Assembly (NCBI RefSeq): GCF_017742835.1
Contig: NZ_CP072392.1
Coordinates: forward strand, 1,720,385 to 1,784,384
Direction: 5' to 3'
DNA from: Aquabacter sp. L1I39
GTDB taxonomy: Bacteria; Pseudomonadota; Alphaproteobacteria; Rhizobiales; Xanthobacteraceae
DNA: 64,000 nt
Shown: piece by piece, positions 1 to 9,700 of the stretch
Position numbering within the stretch: position 1 is the stretch's first letter
How the letters are laid out: each line of letters begins with the position of its first letter
Notes under the pieces: model-generated
Seen by the model: only the letters and a program-made list of their open reading frames with translations
The model's database searches: none
What the model was told of the DNA's origin: nothing
Made by a program: the position numbers and the translations under genes

Positions 1-457
1 CCACCTTGTTGGATTTCAGCGCCGCCCCGACGGTGCCGCCGAGGATGGCAATCTCCCCCCGCGCCGCCCGCACGAAGCCCATGATGGCCTTGAACAAGGT
101 GGACTTGCCCGAGCCGTTCACCCCCACCAAGGCCGCGATGGTGCCCGTGGGGATCTCGAACGTGGCATCCCGGAGCGCGGTGTGGCCGTTGCGATAGGTG
201 ACGGTGAGGTGGCGCACCGCGATGCCGACGTCCGGCGGCGCGTTCTCCGCCGGGCTCATGGCATGAGCGGAGTCTCTTGGCGCCGGGCTCATGGCATGAG
301 CGGAGTCTCTTGGCGCCGGGCTCATGGCATGAGCGGAGTCTCTTGGCGCCGGGCTCATGGCATGAGCGGAGTCTCTTGGCGCCGGGCTCATGGCATGAGC
401 GGAGTCTCTTGGCGCCGGGCTCATGGCATGAGCGGAGTCTCTTGGCGCCGGGCTCAT
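1..457 (-). CDS. sitB: Mn/Fe-type ABC transporter ATP-binding protein (C-terminal part outside window)
   Basis: Cytoplasmic ATPase that would power metal import with the adjacent binding protein. Only the N-terminal 152 residues lie in the window. The P-loop GVNGSGKST is visible just after the segment VGIAVRHLTVTYRNGH. The first possible ATG (457-455) overlaps the TGA of the upstream binding-protein gene as ATGA, so the two are probably translationally coupled. From there the frame reads MSPAPRDSAHA six times and then MSPAENAPPDVG, so seven in-frame ATGs exist at 33-bp steps; the conserved ATPase fold needs only the last one, at 259. SitB/MntB identity is inferred from the partner, whose metal ligands are of Mn/Fe type. 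The true start and the use of the repeats are uncertain. Confidence 0.8.
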   Translation of the reverse strand, partial: MSPAPRDSAHAMSPAPRDSAHAMSPAPRDSAHAMSPAPRDSAHAMSPAPRDSAHAMSPAPRDSAHAMSPAENAPPDVGIAVRHLTVTYRNGHTALRDATFEIPTGTIAALVGVNGSGKSTLFKAIMGFVRAARGEIAILGGTVGAALKSNKV

Positions 458-466
458 GGCATGAGC
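248..466. repeat. Perfect 33-bp tandem repeat (about 6.6 copies) at the sitA/sitB junction
   Basis: The region is a run of identical 33-bp units; I found no mismatch between copies. Each unit contains the palindromic core GCTCATGGCATGAGC. On the minus strand every unit supplies an ATG in frame with the ATPase and encodes MSPAPRDSAHA. In the sitA frame each copy instead reads Met-Pro-stop, so only the first TGA is used. Because 33 is a multiple of three, gain or loss of copies would lengthen or shorten the ATPase N-terminus without breaking its frame. Perfect identity suggests recent or continuing expansion by slippage or recombination. Confidence 0.95.
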
Positions 467-1392
467 CCGGTGACAATGGTCTGCGACGTCACCTTCATGA
501 GGTCGATATAGGTGGGCACCGGGCCGGAGGCGTCCGACAGGGAGTCCACATAGAGCACCCCACCATATTTCGCCCCCGTCTCCCGCGCCACCTGCTTGGC
601 CGGATCGGGCGAGACCGTGCTCTCGGAGAAGACGGCCGGGATATGGTATTTGCGCACCATATCGATGACCCGCCGCACCTGCTGGGGGGTGCCCTGCTGG
701 TCCGCATTGATGGGCCAGAGATAGAGCTCCCTCAGGCCGAAATCCCGCGCCAGGTACGAGAAGGCCCCTTCCGAGGTGACGAGCCACCTTTGTTCCGGCG
801 GAATTCGCGCAAATTCCGCCTTGATCGGGTCGATGGAAGCCTTGATCTGGGCCTTGTACGCCTCGGCGTTGGAAATATAGACTTGCGCGTTTACTTGATC
901 GTGCCGCGCCAGCGCGTCGCGAATATTATCCACATAAGTCAAGGCCGCATTGGGCGACATCCAGGCATGGGGGTTGGGCTTGCCCGAATAGGGGCCCTGG
1001 GAGATGGCGATGGGCGGCACCCCCGCGCTCGCCACAGCCTCCGGTACGCCCTTGAGATTGCGGAAGAATTTCTGGAACCAGAGCTCCAGGTTCAACCCGT
1101 TCCAGATGATCAGCTGGGCATCCTGGGCCTTGATGAGGTCGCCGGGGGTGGGCTGGTAATTGTGGATCTCGGCCCCCGGCTTCGTCAGCGACTCCACCTC
1201 CGCCGCCTCCCCGGCCACGTTGCGGGCCATGTCGGCGATGATGGTGAAGGTGGTTATCACCTTGAATTTGCGTGATTTTTCGGCGCTGGCAGGCAGGCCC
1301 AGCGCACCACTCGCGAGCGTGAGCGCCCCGGCGGCCATGAGGCTCCGGCGGCTAAGAGGGGCGAAGGGGCGGATTGCGGGCGGCTGTCTCAT
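454..1392 (-). CDS. sitA: Periplasmic Mn/Fe-binding protein of an ABC importer (TroA/SitA family)
   Basis: A 312-residue cluster A-I metal-binding protein that delivers Mn2+ (possibly Fe2+) to an inner-membrane importer. The start at 1392 gives a signal peptide with a twin-arginine-like SRRSLMAAGAL motif and an Ala-rich hydrophobic core, ending near ASA. Putative ligands are His77 (in AEIHNYQPTP), His142 (in NPHAWMSP), Glu208 (in VTSEGAF) and Asp283 (in YVDSLSD). Glu in the third position, rather than His, is the pattern of Mn/Fe binders as opposed to Zn binders. The gene ends in ATGA with the ATPase. A Mur/Fur regulator, which represses sit operons in rhizobia, lies near 58 kb. A longer frame to 1512 lacks a sensible signal peptide. 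Confidence 0.85.
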   Translation of the reverse strand: MRQPPAIRPFAPLSRRSLMAAGALTLASGALGLPASAEKSRKFKVITTFTIIADMARNVAGEAAEVESLTKPGAEIHNYQPTPGDLIKAQDAQLIIWNGLNLELWFQKFFRNLKGVPEAVASAGVPPIAISQGPYSGKPNPHAWMSPNAALTYVDNIRDALARHDQVNAQVYISNAEAYKAQIKASIDPIKAEFARIPPEQRWLVTSEGAFSYLARDFGLRELYLWPINADQQGTPQQVRRVIDMVRKYHIPAVFSESTVSPDPAKQVARETGAKYGGVLYVDSLSDASGPVPTYIDLMKVTSQTIVTGLMP

Positions 1393-1421
1393 GGGGCAAG
1401 CCTGCCACGCGCCCCTCGCAA

Positions 1422-1438
1422 TTGCAACTCGTTCGCAA
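1422..1438. promoter_or_regulatory. Candidate Mur/Fur operator upstream of sitA
   Basis: The 17-mer TTGCAACTCGTTCGCAA, with TTGC/GCAA ends, sits 30 bp upstream of the sitA start in an AT-richer patch. Rhizobial Mur sites are AT-rich hyphenated palindromes with TGCAA-like half sites, and a Mur-like gene is in the window. The inner positions are poorly symmetric, so this is only a candidate. Confidence 0.3.
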
Positions 1439-1530
1439 AAGCAAAGTTGAGAATTTGGCTTCCAAACGAAAACGGGGGCCGGCAACCGCGCCGACCCCGC
1501 CCTGTCAACCACCCCAGACGAGGCGTAACT

Positions 1531-2589
1531 TCATTTGTTGTCAGTGACTTGCCTGCCCCTGAAGCGGAGTTCAGACACGATCACGGACAGTACGATCAGC
1601 CCCGCGCCCACCAAGGCGAGGCCCGGCAGCCGCTCTCCGGCGAGACGTCCCACCAGCCCCGCCCAGACCGGCTCGCCGGCATAAATGAGGGTCGCCTTCG
1701 TGGGTGATACCCGCTTCTGCGCCCAGTTCATGGTGACCTGGATGAGCCCGCTCGCCAGCCCCAGACCCACGGCCGCGAACACCAGGTACCAGGAGAAGGC
1801 CGGCACGGCTTCCCCCACCACCGGCATGGCCACAAAGGCCACCAGCGAGGCCACCGCCAGTTGGACCACCGACACCCGAAGCGTGTCCACCTGCCCCGCA
1901 AACATTGAAATCAAAAGGATTTCTGCGGCGATGGCGACGGTCGCGGCCAGCGTGAACAGCTCGCCGCGCCCCAGCCCGAGCGAAGTCGCACCCGGCCCGG
2001 CCAGCAGCACCAGACCCGCAAAGGCCAGCGCGATGCCCGCCCAGGCCATGGCCCGGGGCGCCTTGCGCATGACGGCCCATTGCAGCAGCGGAACCAGCGG
2101 CACATACATGGCCGTTATGAAAGCCGACTGGCTGGACGTAATGGTCTGCATGCCATAGGCCTGCAGCGCGTATCCGAAGAAGATGCTGACGCCGATCAGA
2201 GTTCCGGCCACCAGCTCCCGCATGGTGACCCGCCGCAGCACGGGCAGGGCAATGAGCCCCAGAACCAAGGCCGCCGCGCCAAAGCGCAGTCCCACGAAAA
2301 TGAGCGGTCCGGTGACCGCAAGCACCTGATGGACCACGAGAAACGTCGTGCCCCAGATCATGGTGATGAGCACGAGCGCCAGCTCGCTGCCCCGCGGCCC
2401 GGTCATCCAGGCGGGCAGCGGCCACCGGCGGGCGGGCGCCGCCACGGGAAGGCCGGGCTCCCGCTCCGATCGCGGTACCGCATCCCGGCGCACCGGACGG
2501 CGCGCCGCCTCGATGCCGCTGGAGGTCAGGAGCGGGCGATAGGCCTTTCCCAGCAGGAAAGGATTGTGTGGGAGCGAGATGCGCAACAT
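1531..2589 (-). CDS. EamA/DMT-family inner-membrane transporter
   Basis: A 352-residue protein of the drug/metabolite transporter superfamily, with about ten hydrophobic segments arranged as two EamA repeats. The first repeat contains IWGTTFLVVHQVL and GLRFGAAALVL; the second ends near PVWAGLVGRLAGE and a final helix before a basic tail. Such proteins export amino acids or other metabolites; the substrate cannot be read from sequence. A 60-residue polar N-terminal extension precedes the first helix, so the start may be Met62 (2406). A good sigma70 promoter (TTGACT, 17 bp, TATGAC) ends only a few bases before the ATG at 2589, implying a leaderless start or the internal one. It is divergent from an XRE-cupin regulator that probably controls it. 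Confidence 0.85.
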   Translation of the reverse strand: MLRISLPHNPFLLGKAYRPLLTSSGIEAARRPVRRDAVPRSEREPGLPVAAPARRWPLPAWMTGPRGSELALVLITMIWGTTFLVVHQVLAVTGPLIFVGLRFGAAALVLGLIALPVLRRVTMRELVAGTLIGVSIFFGYALQAYGMQTITSSQSAFITAMYVPLVPLLQWAVMRKAPRAMAWAGIALAFAGLVLLAGPGATSLGLGRGELFTLAATVAIAAEILLISMFAGQVDTLRVSVVQLAVASLVAFVAMPVVGEAVPAFSWYLVFAAVGLGLASGLIQVTMNWAQKRVSPTKATLIYAGEPVWAGLVGRLAGERLPGLALVGAGLIVLSVIVSELRFRGRQVTDNK

Positions 2590-2627
2590 AATGCGCAGGT
2601 CATAGGTGCAATATAATGCGCAGTCAA
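2588..2627. promoter_or_regulatory. Divergent promoter/operator with two ATAATGCGCAG direct repeats
   Basis: Only 26 bp separate the two annotated start codons. The minus strand has TTGACT (2627-2622), a 17-bp spacer and TATGAC (2604-2599), a good sigma70 promoter for the transporter. The plus strand has TATAAT at 2612-2617, overlapping the annotated ATG of the regulator. The 11-mer ATAATGCGCAG occurs at 2588-2598 and 2613-2623, 25 bp apart, spanning the -35/spacer and the transcription start of the transporter promoter. This layout fits operators for the adjacent XRE protein. Confidence 0.55.
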
Positions 2628-3224
2628 GCCTCTCCTACGGGTGCCGATGTGGCGGACGACCGCTCTCCTGACCCCGCTCCACGACCGGACGTGCTGGCCC
2701 ATGTGGCTGGAAACGTTCGCCGATTGCGCCAGGCTAAGGGCCTGAGCCAAGCCGCCTTGGCAGAAGCGTCCGGGCTCAGCCGGCGTATGATCGTCGCCAT
2801 CGAGACCGGCGAGGCCAACATCTCTCTGGCCAATCTGGACCGCCTGGCCGAGGCGCTGAGTGCTCCCTTTTCCGAGGTAGTCCGCGCGCCGGAAGCCCGC
2901 GACGGTGCCCGCATTGACCAGGTGCTGTGGCAGGGCCAGGCGCCCGAGAGCCGCGCGGTCCTGCTCGGCACCGCCCCCGCGCGGCTGGAAGCCGAGTTGT
3001 GGGTGTGGTCGCTCGCGCCGGGCGAGCGCTATGAGGCGCGCCCCGATGCGGTGGGCTGGCACGAGATGATCTATGTGATGGAGGGTACGCTCACCTTGGA
3101 GCGAGGCGGAGAGACCTCGATCATTTCAGCCGGAGACTTCCTGGTCTTCGCCAACACCGCCCCCTATACGTTCCGCAATGCCGGCCCAGACTGCGTCCGC
3201 TTCATCCGGAACATCGCGGTCTAG
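2616..3224 (+). CDS. XRE-family transcriptional regulator with C-terminal cupin domain
   Basis: A 202-residue regulator. An HTH_3/XRE domain covers about residues 28-82 (VRRLRQAKGLSQAALAE followed by LSRRMIVAIETG), and a small cupin covers about 100-202 (VGWHEMIYVMEGTLTLE, ISAGDFLVFA). Cupin-XRE proteins usually sense a small metabolite in the cupin and bind operators through the HTH. It is divergent from the DMT exporter, a common regulator-target arrangement. The annotated ATG at 2616 overlaps a TATAAT box, so translation may begin at an internal GTG (2649 or 2691), still ahead of the HTH. The ligand is unknown. Confidence 0.85.
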   Translation: MRSQASPTGADVADDRSPDPAPRPDVLAHVAGNVRRLRQAKGLSQAALAEASGLSRRMIVAIETGEANISLANLDRLAEALSAPFSEVVRAPEARDGARIDQVLWQGQAPESRAVLLGTAPARLEAELWVWSLAPGERYEARPDAVGWHEMIYVMEGTLTLERGGETSIISAGDFLVFANTAPYTFRNAGPDCVRFIRNIAV

Positions 3225-3267
3225 GCGCCGGAGAGCAGGCCCCCTGTCTGCCGCCGCCCGCTTCCCC

Positions 3268-3295
3268 TTGCATCTGATTGCGTTCCGGCTATATT
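3268..3295 (+). promoter_or_regulatory. Putative sigma70 promoter of the rimP-nusA-infB operon
   Basis: TTGCAT (3268-3273) and TATATT (3290-3295) are separated by 16 bp, about 207 bp upstream of rimP. They lie in the only gap before the operon, which starts after the cupin regulator gene. The leader then contains a small hairpin, TCCCC-ATGA-GGGGA, at 3303-3316. Confidence 0.45.
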
Positions 3296-3501
3296 AGCGA
3301 TGTCCCCATGAGGGGATACCTCAGAGCCATCGCAGTCGAAGGTGATGAGAGTGGGTCCTTCCCAGGGCCCGCTCGATTTTCGTTTACCTGAACGCTCTTT
3401 CTGCGCGAACGCTCGAGCCCGGTCCGATGCCGGGCGAGGTGGAAAAGCCTTCACAGCCGCCCAGGCCCGGTCCTGGCGGCTCAGATACGTCCCGGAGGGA
3501 C

Positions 3502-4407
3502 ATGACCGACCCGATCGACGCTTTGGCCCTTGATGCCGGCGATCCTCACGAACCCCGCCTCATCACCGAGTCCGGGGTCGCGGCGCGCATTGCCGCCATC
3601 GTGGAGCCCGTGGTCGCGGATCTCGGCTACCGCTTGGTCCGGGTCAAGGTGTCCAGCCGCGATGGCGGGACGCTGCAGATCATGGCGGAGCGGCCTGACG
3701 GCTCCATGACCGTGGACGATTGCGAGGCGATCTCCCGGGCGGTATCACCCGTGCTCGACGTTGAAGACCCGATTTCCGGCGCCTATCGGCTTGAAATCTC
3801 CTCCCCCGGCATTGACCGGCCTTTGGTACGCCTGAGCGACTTCGTGCGCTGGGCTGGCCATGAGGTGAAGGCCGAGATGGCGGTGCCGGTCAACGGCCGC
3901 AAGCGCTTCCGCGGCATCCTTCTGGGTGCGGAAGGCGCGGACGCCCTGCTCAAGCGCACTGACGCGCCGGCGGGCGAGGATCCGTTGGTGAAGCTCCCCG
4001 CCGGCGATATCGGCGAGGCCAAGCTGGTCTTGACCGACGCCCTCATCACCGAGGCCCTGCGCCGGGCTCGCGCGGCCGAGCGCGGTCTGGAAGGTGACGA
4101 AGACGGCCTCGAGGACGAGCAGGACGTCACGGAAGACGATGCCGACCTCGACCGCAAGGACGCTGTCGATGCGGCAAATGCCGAGCGTGGCCATGCCCGT
4201 AAGGCCGCGGATCTCGCCGAGAAGAAAGCGCGCAAGCGCGATGCGAAGACCGCCCGCAAGGCGGAAAAGGAACAGAAGGCGGCGTCCGGCAAGAAGGCCA
4301 GCGGCAAGGCTCGCCTTTCCCCCACCGAACTCGCCGACCTGGCGATCACCAATCCGGGCTCCCGCGCAGCGCGGACCGGCAAGTCCAAAGCGAAGGAGAC
4401 GCACTGA
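3502..4407 (+). CDS. rimP: Ribosome maturation factor RimP with long charged C-terminal tail
   Basis: RimP assists maturation of the 30S subunit. The start at 3502 follows a GGAGGGA Shine-Dalgarno; an in-frame ATG at 3427 lacks one. The 301-residue product has the N-terminal RimP domain (about 20-105, with [14 protein letters not shown] and [12 protein letters not shown]) and the SH3-like C-terminal domain (to about 195). It continues about 100 residues beyond the usual 150-200 residue family length. The tail begins acidic ([17 protein letters not shown]) and turns Lys/Ala-rich and basic. The TGA overlaps the ATG of nusA (TGATG), so the genes are coupled. Identification of the core is secure; the role of the tail is unknown. 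Confidence 0.95.
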   Translation: MTDPIDALALDAGDPHEPRLITESGVAARIAAIVEPVVADLGYRLVRVKVSSRDGGTLQIMAERPDGSMTVDDCEAISRAVSPVLDVEDPISGAYRLEISSPGIDRPLVRLSDFVRWAGHEVKAEMAVPVNGRKRFRGILLGAEGADALLKRTDAPAGEDPLVKLPAGDIGEAKLVLTDALITEALRRARAAERGLEGDEDGLEDEQDVTEDDADLDRKDAVDAANAERGHARKAADLAEKKARKRDAKTARKAEKEQKAASGKKASGKARLSPTELADLAITNPGSRAARTGKSKAKETH

Positions 4408-6014
4408 TGGTTGCCGTCAGCGCAAATCGGCTTGAGCTCTTGCAGATCGCCGACGCGGTCGCTCGCGAAAAGTCCATCGACCGCTCCATCGTGATCGCGG
4501 CCATGGAAGACGCGATCGCCAAGGCCGCGCGCTCGCGCTACGGCCAGGAGACGGACATCCACGCGGACATCAATCCGCGCACCGGCGAACTGCGGCTGGC
4601 CCGCCATCTCCTGGTGGTGGACGAGGTGGAGAATTTCGCCACCGAGATCACCCTCGACGGCGCCCGTCGGCATAATCCGGCCGCTCAGGTGGGCGACACC
4701 ATCGCCGACACCCTGCCCCCGTTCGACTTCGGCCGCATCGCCGCCCAGTCGGCCAAGCAGGTGATCGTGCAGAAGGTGCGCGAGGCCGAGAGGGACCGGC
4801 AGTATGACGAGTATAAGGACCGCATCGGCGAGGTCTGCAACGGCCTCGTCAAGCGCGTTGAGTACGGCAACGTGGTGGTCGACCTCGGCCGTGGCGAAGC
4901 CATTCTGCGCCGCGACGAGTTGCTGCCCCGCGAAGTGGTGAAGACCGGCGACCGTATTCGCGCCTACATCTACGACGTGCGCCGCGAGCCTCGTGGCCCG
5001 CAGATCTTCCTGTCGCGCACCCATCCCCAGTTCATGGCCAAGCTGTTCGCGCAGGAAGTGCCCGAAATCTATGACGGCATCGTCGAGATCAAGGCGGTGG
5101 CCCGCGATCCCGGTTCCCGCGCCAAGATCGCCGTTATCTCTCGCGACCAGTCGGTCGACCCGGTCGGCGCCTGCGTCGGCATGCGCGGCTCGCGCGTGCA
5201 GGCGGTGGTGAACGAGCTGCAGGGCGAGAAGATTGACATCATCCCCTGGAACCCCGACATCGCCACCTTCATCGTCAATGCGCTCGCCCCGGCCGAAGTG
5301 GTCAAGGTGGTGCTCGACGAAGATCGCGAACGGATCGAAGTGGTGGTCCCCGACCAGCAGCTCTCCCTCGCCATCGGCCGCCGCGGCCAGAATGTGCGCC
5401 TCGCCTCCCAGCTCACCGGCTGGGACATCGACATCATGACCGAGCAGGAAGAGAGCGAGCGGCGCCAGAAGGAATTCGCCGAGCGCACCAAGATGTTCGC
5501 CGAGGCCCTCGACCTCGACGAGATGATGGGCCAGCTCCTCACCTCCGAAGGCTTCACTTCGGTGGAGGAAATCGCCTACGTGCCGCTGTCGGAACTCTCC
5601 AGCATCGAAGGCTTCGACGACGACACCGCCACCGAGCTTCAGAATCGCGCCCGCAAGCACTTGTCGGATGTGGAAGAAGCCCTCGACGACGAGCGCAAGG
5701 CACTGGGTGTCGAGGATGAGCTGAAGAACGTGCCCGGCGTCACCTCCAAGATGCTGGTGGCCTTCGGCAAGGCCGACATCAAGTCCGTGGAAGACCTGGC
5801 CGGCTGCGCCACCGATGACCTCATCGGCTGGAGCGAGCGCAAGGACGGCGAGACTCAGCGTTTCCCCGGCGCGCTCGAAGGCTTCCAGCTGACCCGCGAG
5901 GATGCCGAACAACTGATCATGCAGGCGCGCATCGCCGCCGGCTGGATCAGCGAAGACGATCTGGCCTCCGCATCCGAAGAGGATGCGGAGGGCGCCGACG
6001 GCGCCCAGGCCTGA
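4407..6014 (+). CDS. nusA: Transcription termination/antitermination factor NusA
   Basis: NusA binds RNA polymerase and modulates pausing, termination and antitermination. The 535-residue protein shows the N-terminal polymerase-binding domain (1-130), an S1 domain (about 140-205, [17 protein letters not shown]), two KH domains (about 235-350, including [13 protein letters not shown] and [16 protein letters not shown]) and C-terminal helix-hairpin-helix repeats (about 365-510) with an acidic end. Length and order match alphaproteobacterial NusA. It overlaps rimP by one base and is followed by ylxR after 21 bp. Confidence 0.98.
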   Translation: MVAVSANRLELLQIADAVAREKSIDRSIVIAAMEDAIAKAARSRYGQETDIHADINPRTGELRLARHLLVVDEVENFATEITLDGARRHNPAAQVGDTIADTLPPFDFGRIAAQSAKQVIVQKVREAERDRQYDEYKDRIGEVCNGLVKRVEYGNVVVDLGRGEAILRRDELLPREVVKTGDRIRAYIYDVRREPRGPQIFLSRTHPQFMAKLFAQEVPEIYDGIVEIKAVARDPGSRAKIAVISRDQSVDPVGACVGMRGSRVQAVVNELQGEKIDIIPWNPDIATFIVNALAPAEVVKVVLDEDRERIEVVVPDQQLSLAIGRRGQNVRLASQLTGWDIDIMTEQEESERRQKEFAERTKMFAEALDLDEMMGQLLTSEGFTSVEEIAYVPLSELSSIEGFDDDTATELQNRARKHLSDVEEALDDERKALGVEDELKNVPGVTSKMLVAFGKADIKSVEDLAGCATDDLIGWSERKDGETQRFPGALEGFQLTREDAEQLIMQARIAAGWISEDDLASASEEDAEGADGAQA

Positions 6015-6035
6015 GAGAAAAGGAGATGACCCGGC

Positions 6036-6752
6036 GTGCTTGCGATCATGGACGAGGAAGAGACCGATGGGGGGCCGCGCGGGCTGAAGTCCGCGCGCGC
6101 GCCGCTGGCGCGTCTGTGCCTCGCCACGCGCGAGGTCACGCCGGTAGCGGACATGGTCCGCTTCGTGGTGGCGCCGGACGGCGCCATCGTGCCCGACCTT
6201 TCCCGTGAGCTTCCCGGCCGCGGCGCCTGGGTCACGGCCACACGCGAAGCACTGGCCACCGCGCTGAAGCGCCGCGCCTTCGGGCGAGCCTTTCGCGGCA
6301 AGGGGCAAGCCGCCCCCGATCTCGCCGATCTGGTGGAAGAGCGCCTGCTGGCGGACACCCGCGCGGCTCTGTCCCTCGCCAACAAGGCGGGACGCGTGAC
6401 AACCGGAAATATGAAAGTGGAATCCGCCCTCGTCGGTGAGCCCGTGAGCGTGCTTGTGCATGCCAGCGATGCGGCCGCGGATGGGGTGCGCAAGCTCGAC
6501 GGTGCAGTCCGTCGCAGAATGGCCGCCGGCATGGGCGCGGTGGCGATCGTGAACTGCCTCTCGGGCCTTGAATTGGACTTGGCACTGGGGCGGTCAAATG
6601 TGGTACACGCTGCGCTGCTCGCGCATCCGACGACCGCGGGATTTCTCGCGCGGTGCCGTAAGCTTGAGCGTTGGCGGCCCGCCCCACCCGCCAGTGCACT
6701 CAATCGGCATGCCCCGCCGGACGAACGGATGCCAGGAACGGATACGGAATGA
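6036..6752 (+). CDS. YlxR-like (DUF448) and L7Ae-like RNA-binding protein
   Basis: A 238-residue protein found between nusA and infB in most alphaproteobacteria. Residues about 20-95 form the YlxR/DUF448 domain ([37 protein letters not shown]) and about 105-200 an L7Ae/eL8-like domain ([31 protein letters not shown]). Both are RNA-binding folds; the exact role is not settled, though YlxR homologues have been tied to RNase P and translation. The GTG at 6036 is preferred because AAGGAG lies 10 bp upstream; the ATG at 6048 is too far from it. Its TGA overlaps the infB ATG (ATGA). Confidence 0.9.
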   Translation: MLAIMDEEETDGGPRGLKSARAPLARLCLATREVTPVADMVRFVVAPDGAIVPDLSRELPGRGAWVTATREALATALKRRAFGRAFRGKGQAAPDLADLVEERLLADTRAALSLANKAGRVTTGNMKVESALVGEPVSVLVHASDAAADGVRKLDGAVRRRMAAGMGAVAIVNCLSGLELDLALGRSNVVHAALLAHPTTAGFLARCRKLERWRPAPPASALNRHAPPDERMPGTDTE

Positions 6753-9700
6753 ACGATACTAAGACCCCCGGCGACAAGACCCTTCACCCCGCCCCCGGCA
6801 AGACGTTGACCTTGAAGCGTCCGGTGGAGCAGGGAACGGTCCGTCAGAGCTTCAGCCACGGCCGCTCCAAGGCGGTTGTGGTAGAGAAGGTGAAGCGCCG
6901 GACATTTGCGCCTGGCGAGGCTGCGCCCAATGCTGCGCCCGCCCCGACGCCTGCCCCGGCACCCGCGCCGGCGGCAGCGCGGCCTGCTGCGCCTGCGACC
7001 CCTGCTGCCCCGCGCCCGGCCGCGCCGGCCCAGCCTCCGGCACCTGTGACCGCCCGGGCGCCTGAGGCCGCGCCTGCGCCGACGCCAGCACCGGCACCGG
7101 CAGCGCCTGCCACACCGGCTGCACCCGCACCCGTCACCGCCAAGGCTCCAGTCGAAGCGCCGGCCACGCCTGCGCCCGCGGCCCCTGTCGAGGCGCCCGT
7201 CGCCAAGGCGGAAGCCCCCGCACCGGCCGCACCGGTCGTAGAAGCGCCTGCAGCGCCGACCCCTGCGCCCACAGCCGCTCCGGCGGCGGGCGCGTCTGTT
7301 TCGGCCAAGCCCGCGCCTGCGCCACAGCCCCCCGCATCCCCCGCGCCGCGGACCTCCGCGCCGGCCTCAACCCCGTCTCGACCGATGGATAATCGCACCA
7401 CATCCTCGGGCGCGGCGTCGCGCCCCACTGGCTCGTCCTCTTCGGGCCCGGCTCGCAACGTCTCCACCGGCGGACAGCGGCCCGGCCAGGGCCAGCAGCG
7501 TCCGGGCCAAGGCAATAACCGCCCCGGCCAGGGCGGTCCCAATGCCGATCGCCGTTCGGGCGGTCCCGGCGGCGGCGGCCGGCCCGGCGCGCAGCGTCCG
7601 GGCGGCTCCGGCGTGGTTCTGCGTACGCTGACAGAAGAAGAGCGGAACGCCCGCGCCAATGCGCTTGCCGACGCCCGCGTCCGCGCGGTCGAAGAGCAGC
7701 GCATGGCAGAAGAGCGCCGCGTCGCCGAGGAGGAGGCCCGTCGCCGCGCCGAGCGCGAGCGCGCCGAGCGCGCCGAGCGCGAGGCGGCCGAAGCCCGCAA
7801 GCGCGAGGAAGAGAGCCGCCGGGCCCTTGAGGATGAAAGCAAGCGCAAGGCCGAGCAGGAGGCGCGCAAGCGCTTTGGCGAGGAGCAGGGCGCCGCGCGT
7901 AGCGCGTCCGCCACTCCGGCAGCCCGCCCGCTGACCCCGCGTCCGGCCGCAACCACCACGCCCACCGAGGGCGAGGATGAGGAGCGTCGTCCCGCCCGCC
8001 GCGGCGCCACGCCGCCGCGCCCCGCCGCGCCGGTCAAGCTGCCCAAGAGCCCCGGCAGCGAGAAGAGCCGCGGCCGCCTGACCCTCACCAACGCTCTGTC
8101 CAGCGAGGAGGAGCGTCAGCGTTCCGTCGCCTCGTTCCGTCGGCGCACCCAGCGCATGACCGGCCACCGGGCGATGGAGAGCAAGGAGAAGATCTCCCGC
8201 GAGGTGATCCTGCCCGAGACCATCACCATCCAGGAACTGGCCAACCGCATGTCCGAGCGTGCGGTGGACGTGATCCGCATGCTGATGAAGCAGGGCCAGA
8301 TGGTGAAGATCACCGACGTGATCGACGCCGACACCGCCGAGCTGATCGCCGAGGATTTGGGCCACACGGTGCGCCGCGTGTCCGAATCCGACGTGGAAGA
8401 AGGCCTGTTCGACGTGGCCGACGCGCCAGAGAAGCTGCTGCCGCGGCCCCCGGTCGTCACCATCATGGGCCATGTCGACCACGGCAAGACCTCGCTCTTG
8501 GACGCCATCCGCAAGGCCAATGTGGTCTCCGGAGAGGCCGGCGGCATCACCCAGCATATCGGCGCCTACCAGGTGACCTCGCCGCTCGGCGGCAAGATTA
8601 CCTTCATCGACACCCCCGGCCACGCCGCCTTCACCGCCATGCGCGCCCGCGGCGCCAAGGTGACGGATATCGTGGTTCTGGTGGTGGCGGCCGATGACGG
8701 CGTGATGCCCCAGACCATCGAGGCCATCAACCACGCGCGCGCCGCCAAGGTGCCGCTGATCGTGGCGATCAACAAGATCGACAAGCCCGACGCCAAGCCC
8801 GAGCGGGTGCGGTCCGAGCTGCTCCAGTATGAGGTGCAGGTGGAGAGCATGGGCGGCGAGACCCTCGAAGTGGAGGTCTCCGCCACCAAGCAGATCAACC
8901 TGGACAAGCTGCTGGAGGCCATCTCCCTGCAGAGCGAAATCCTCAACCTGACGGCCAATCCCGACCGCGCTGCGGAAGGCACCGTCATCGAGGCCAAGCT
9001 CGATCGCGGTCGCGGTCCCGTTGCCACCGTGCTCATCCAGCGCGGCACCATGCATATCGGCGACATCGTCGTGGCCGGTGCCGAGTGGGGCCGCGTGCGC
9101 GCCCTCATCACCGACGTCGGCGCCAATACTGATGCGGCCGGCCCGTCCTTCCCGGTGGAAGTGCTGGGCTTCAACGGCACGCCAGAGGCCGGTGACCGTC
9201 TTGCGGTGGTGGAGAACGAAGCCCGCGCCCGCGAAATCACCGACTATCGCCAGCGCCAGAAGCGCGAGAAGGCGGCGGCCCGGTCCGCCACCGTCCGCGG
9301 TTCGCTGGAGCAGATGATGAGCCAAGTGCGATCCTCGGGCCGCAAGGAATTCCCACTCATCATCAAGGGCGACGTGCAGGGCTCCGTGGAAGCCATCATC
9401 GGCGCGCTGGAGAAGGTCGGCAACGACGAGGTCCAGGCCCGTGTGATCCATTCCGGTGCTGGCGGCATCAATGAGAGCGACGTGACGCTGGCGGAGACCT
9501 CCGGCGCGTCCATCATCGCCTTCAACGTGCGCGCCAACAAGGAAGCCCGCGAGGCAGCCGAGCGGGCGGGCATCGAGATCCGCTACTACAACATCATCTA
9601 CGACTTGGTGGATGACGTGAAGCAGGCCATGAGCGGCCTGCTGGCTCCGATCAACCGCGAAACCATGCTGGGCAATGCGCTCATCAAGGAAATCTTCGCG

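Noticed and set aside
248..466. CRISPR-like array of regular 33-bp units
   Set aside because: The units are contiguous and identical with no unique spacers, and they lie inside a coding frame; no cas genes are near.
3783..6461. 892-codon open frame on the minus strand
   Set aside because: It is antisense to rimP, nusA and ylxR; GC-rich codon usage creates such long shadows. The protein is His/Ala/Gly-rich without a domain.
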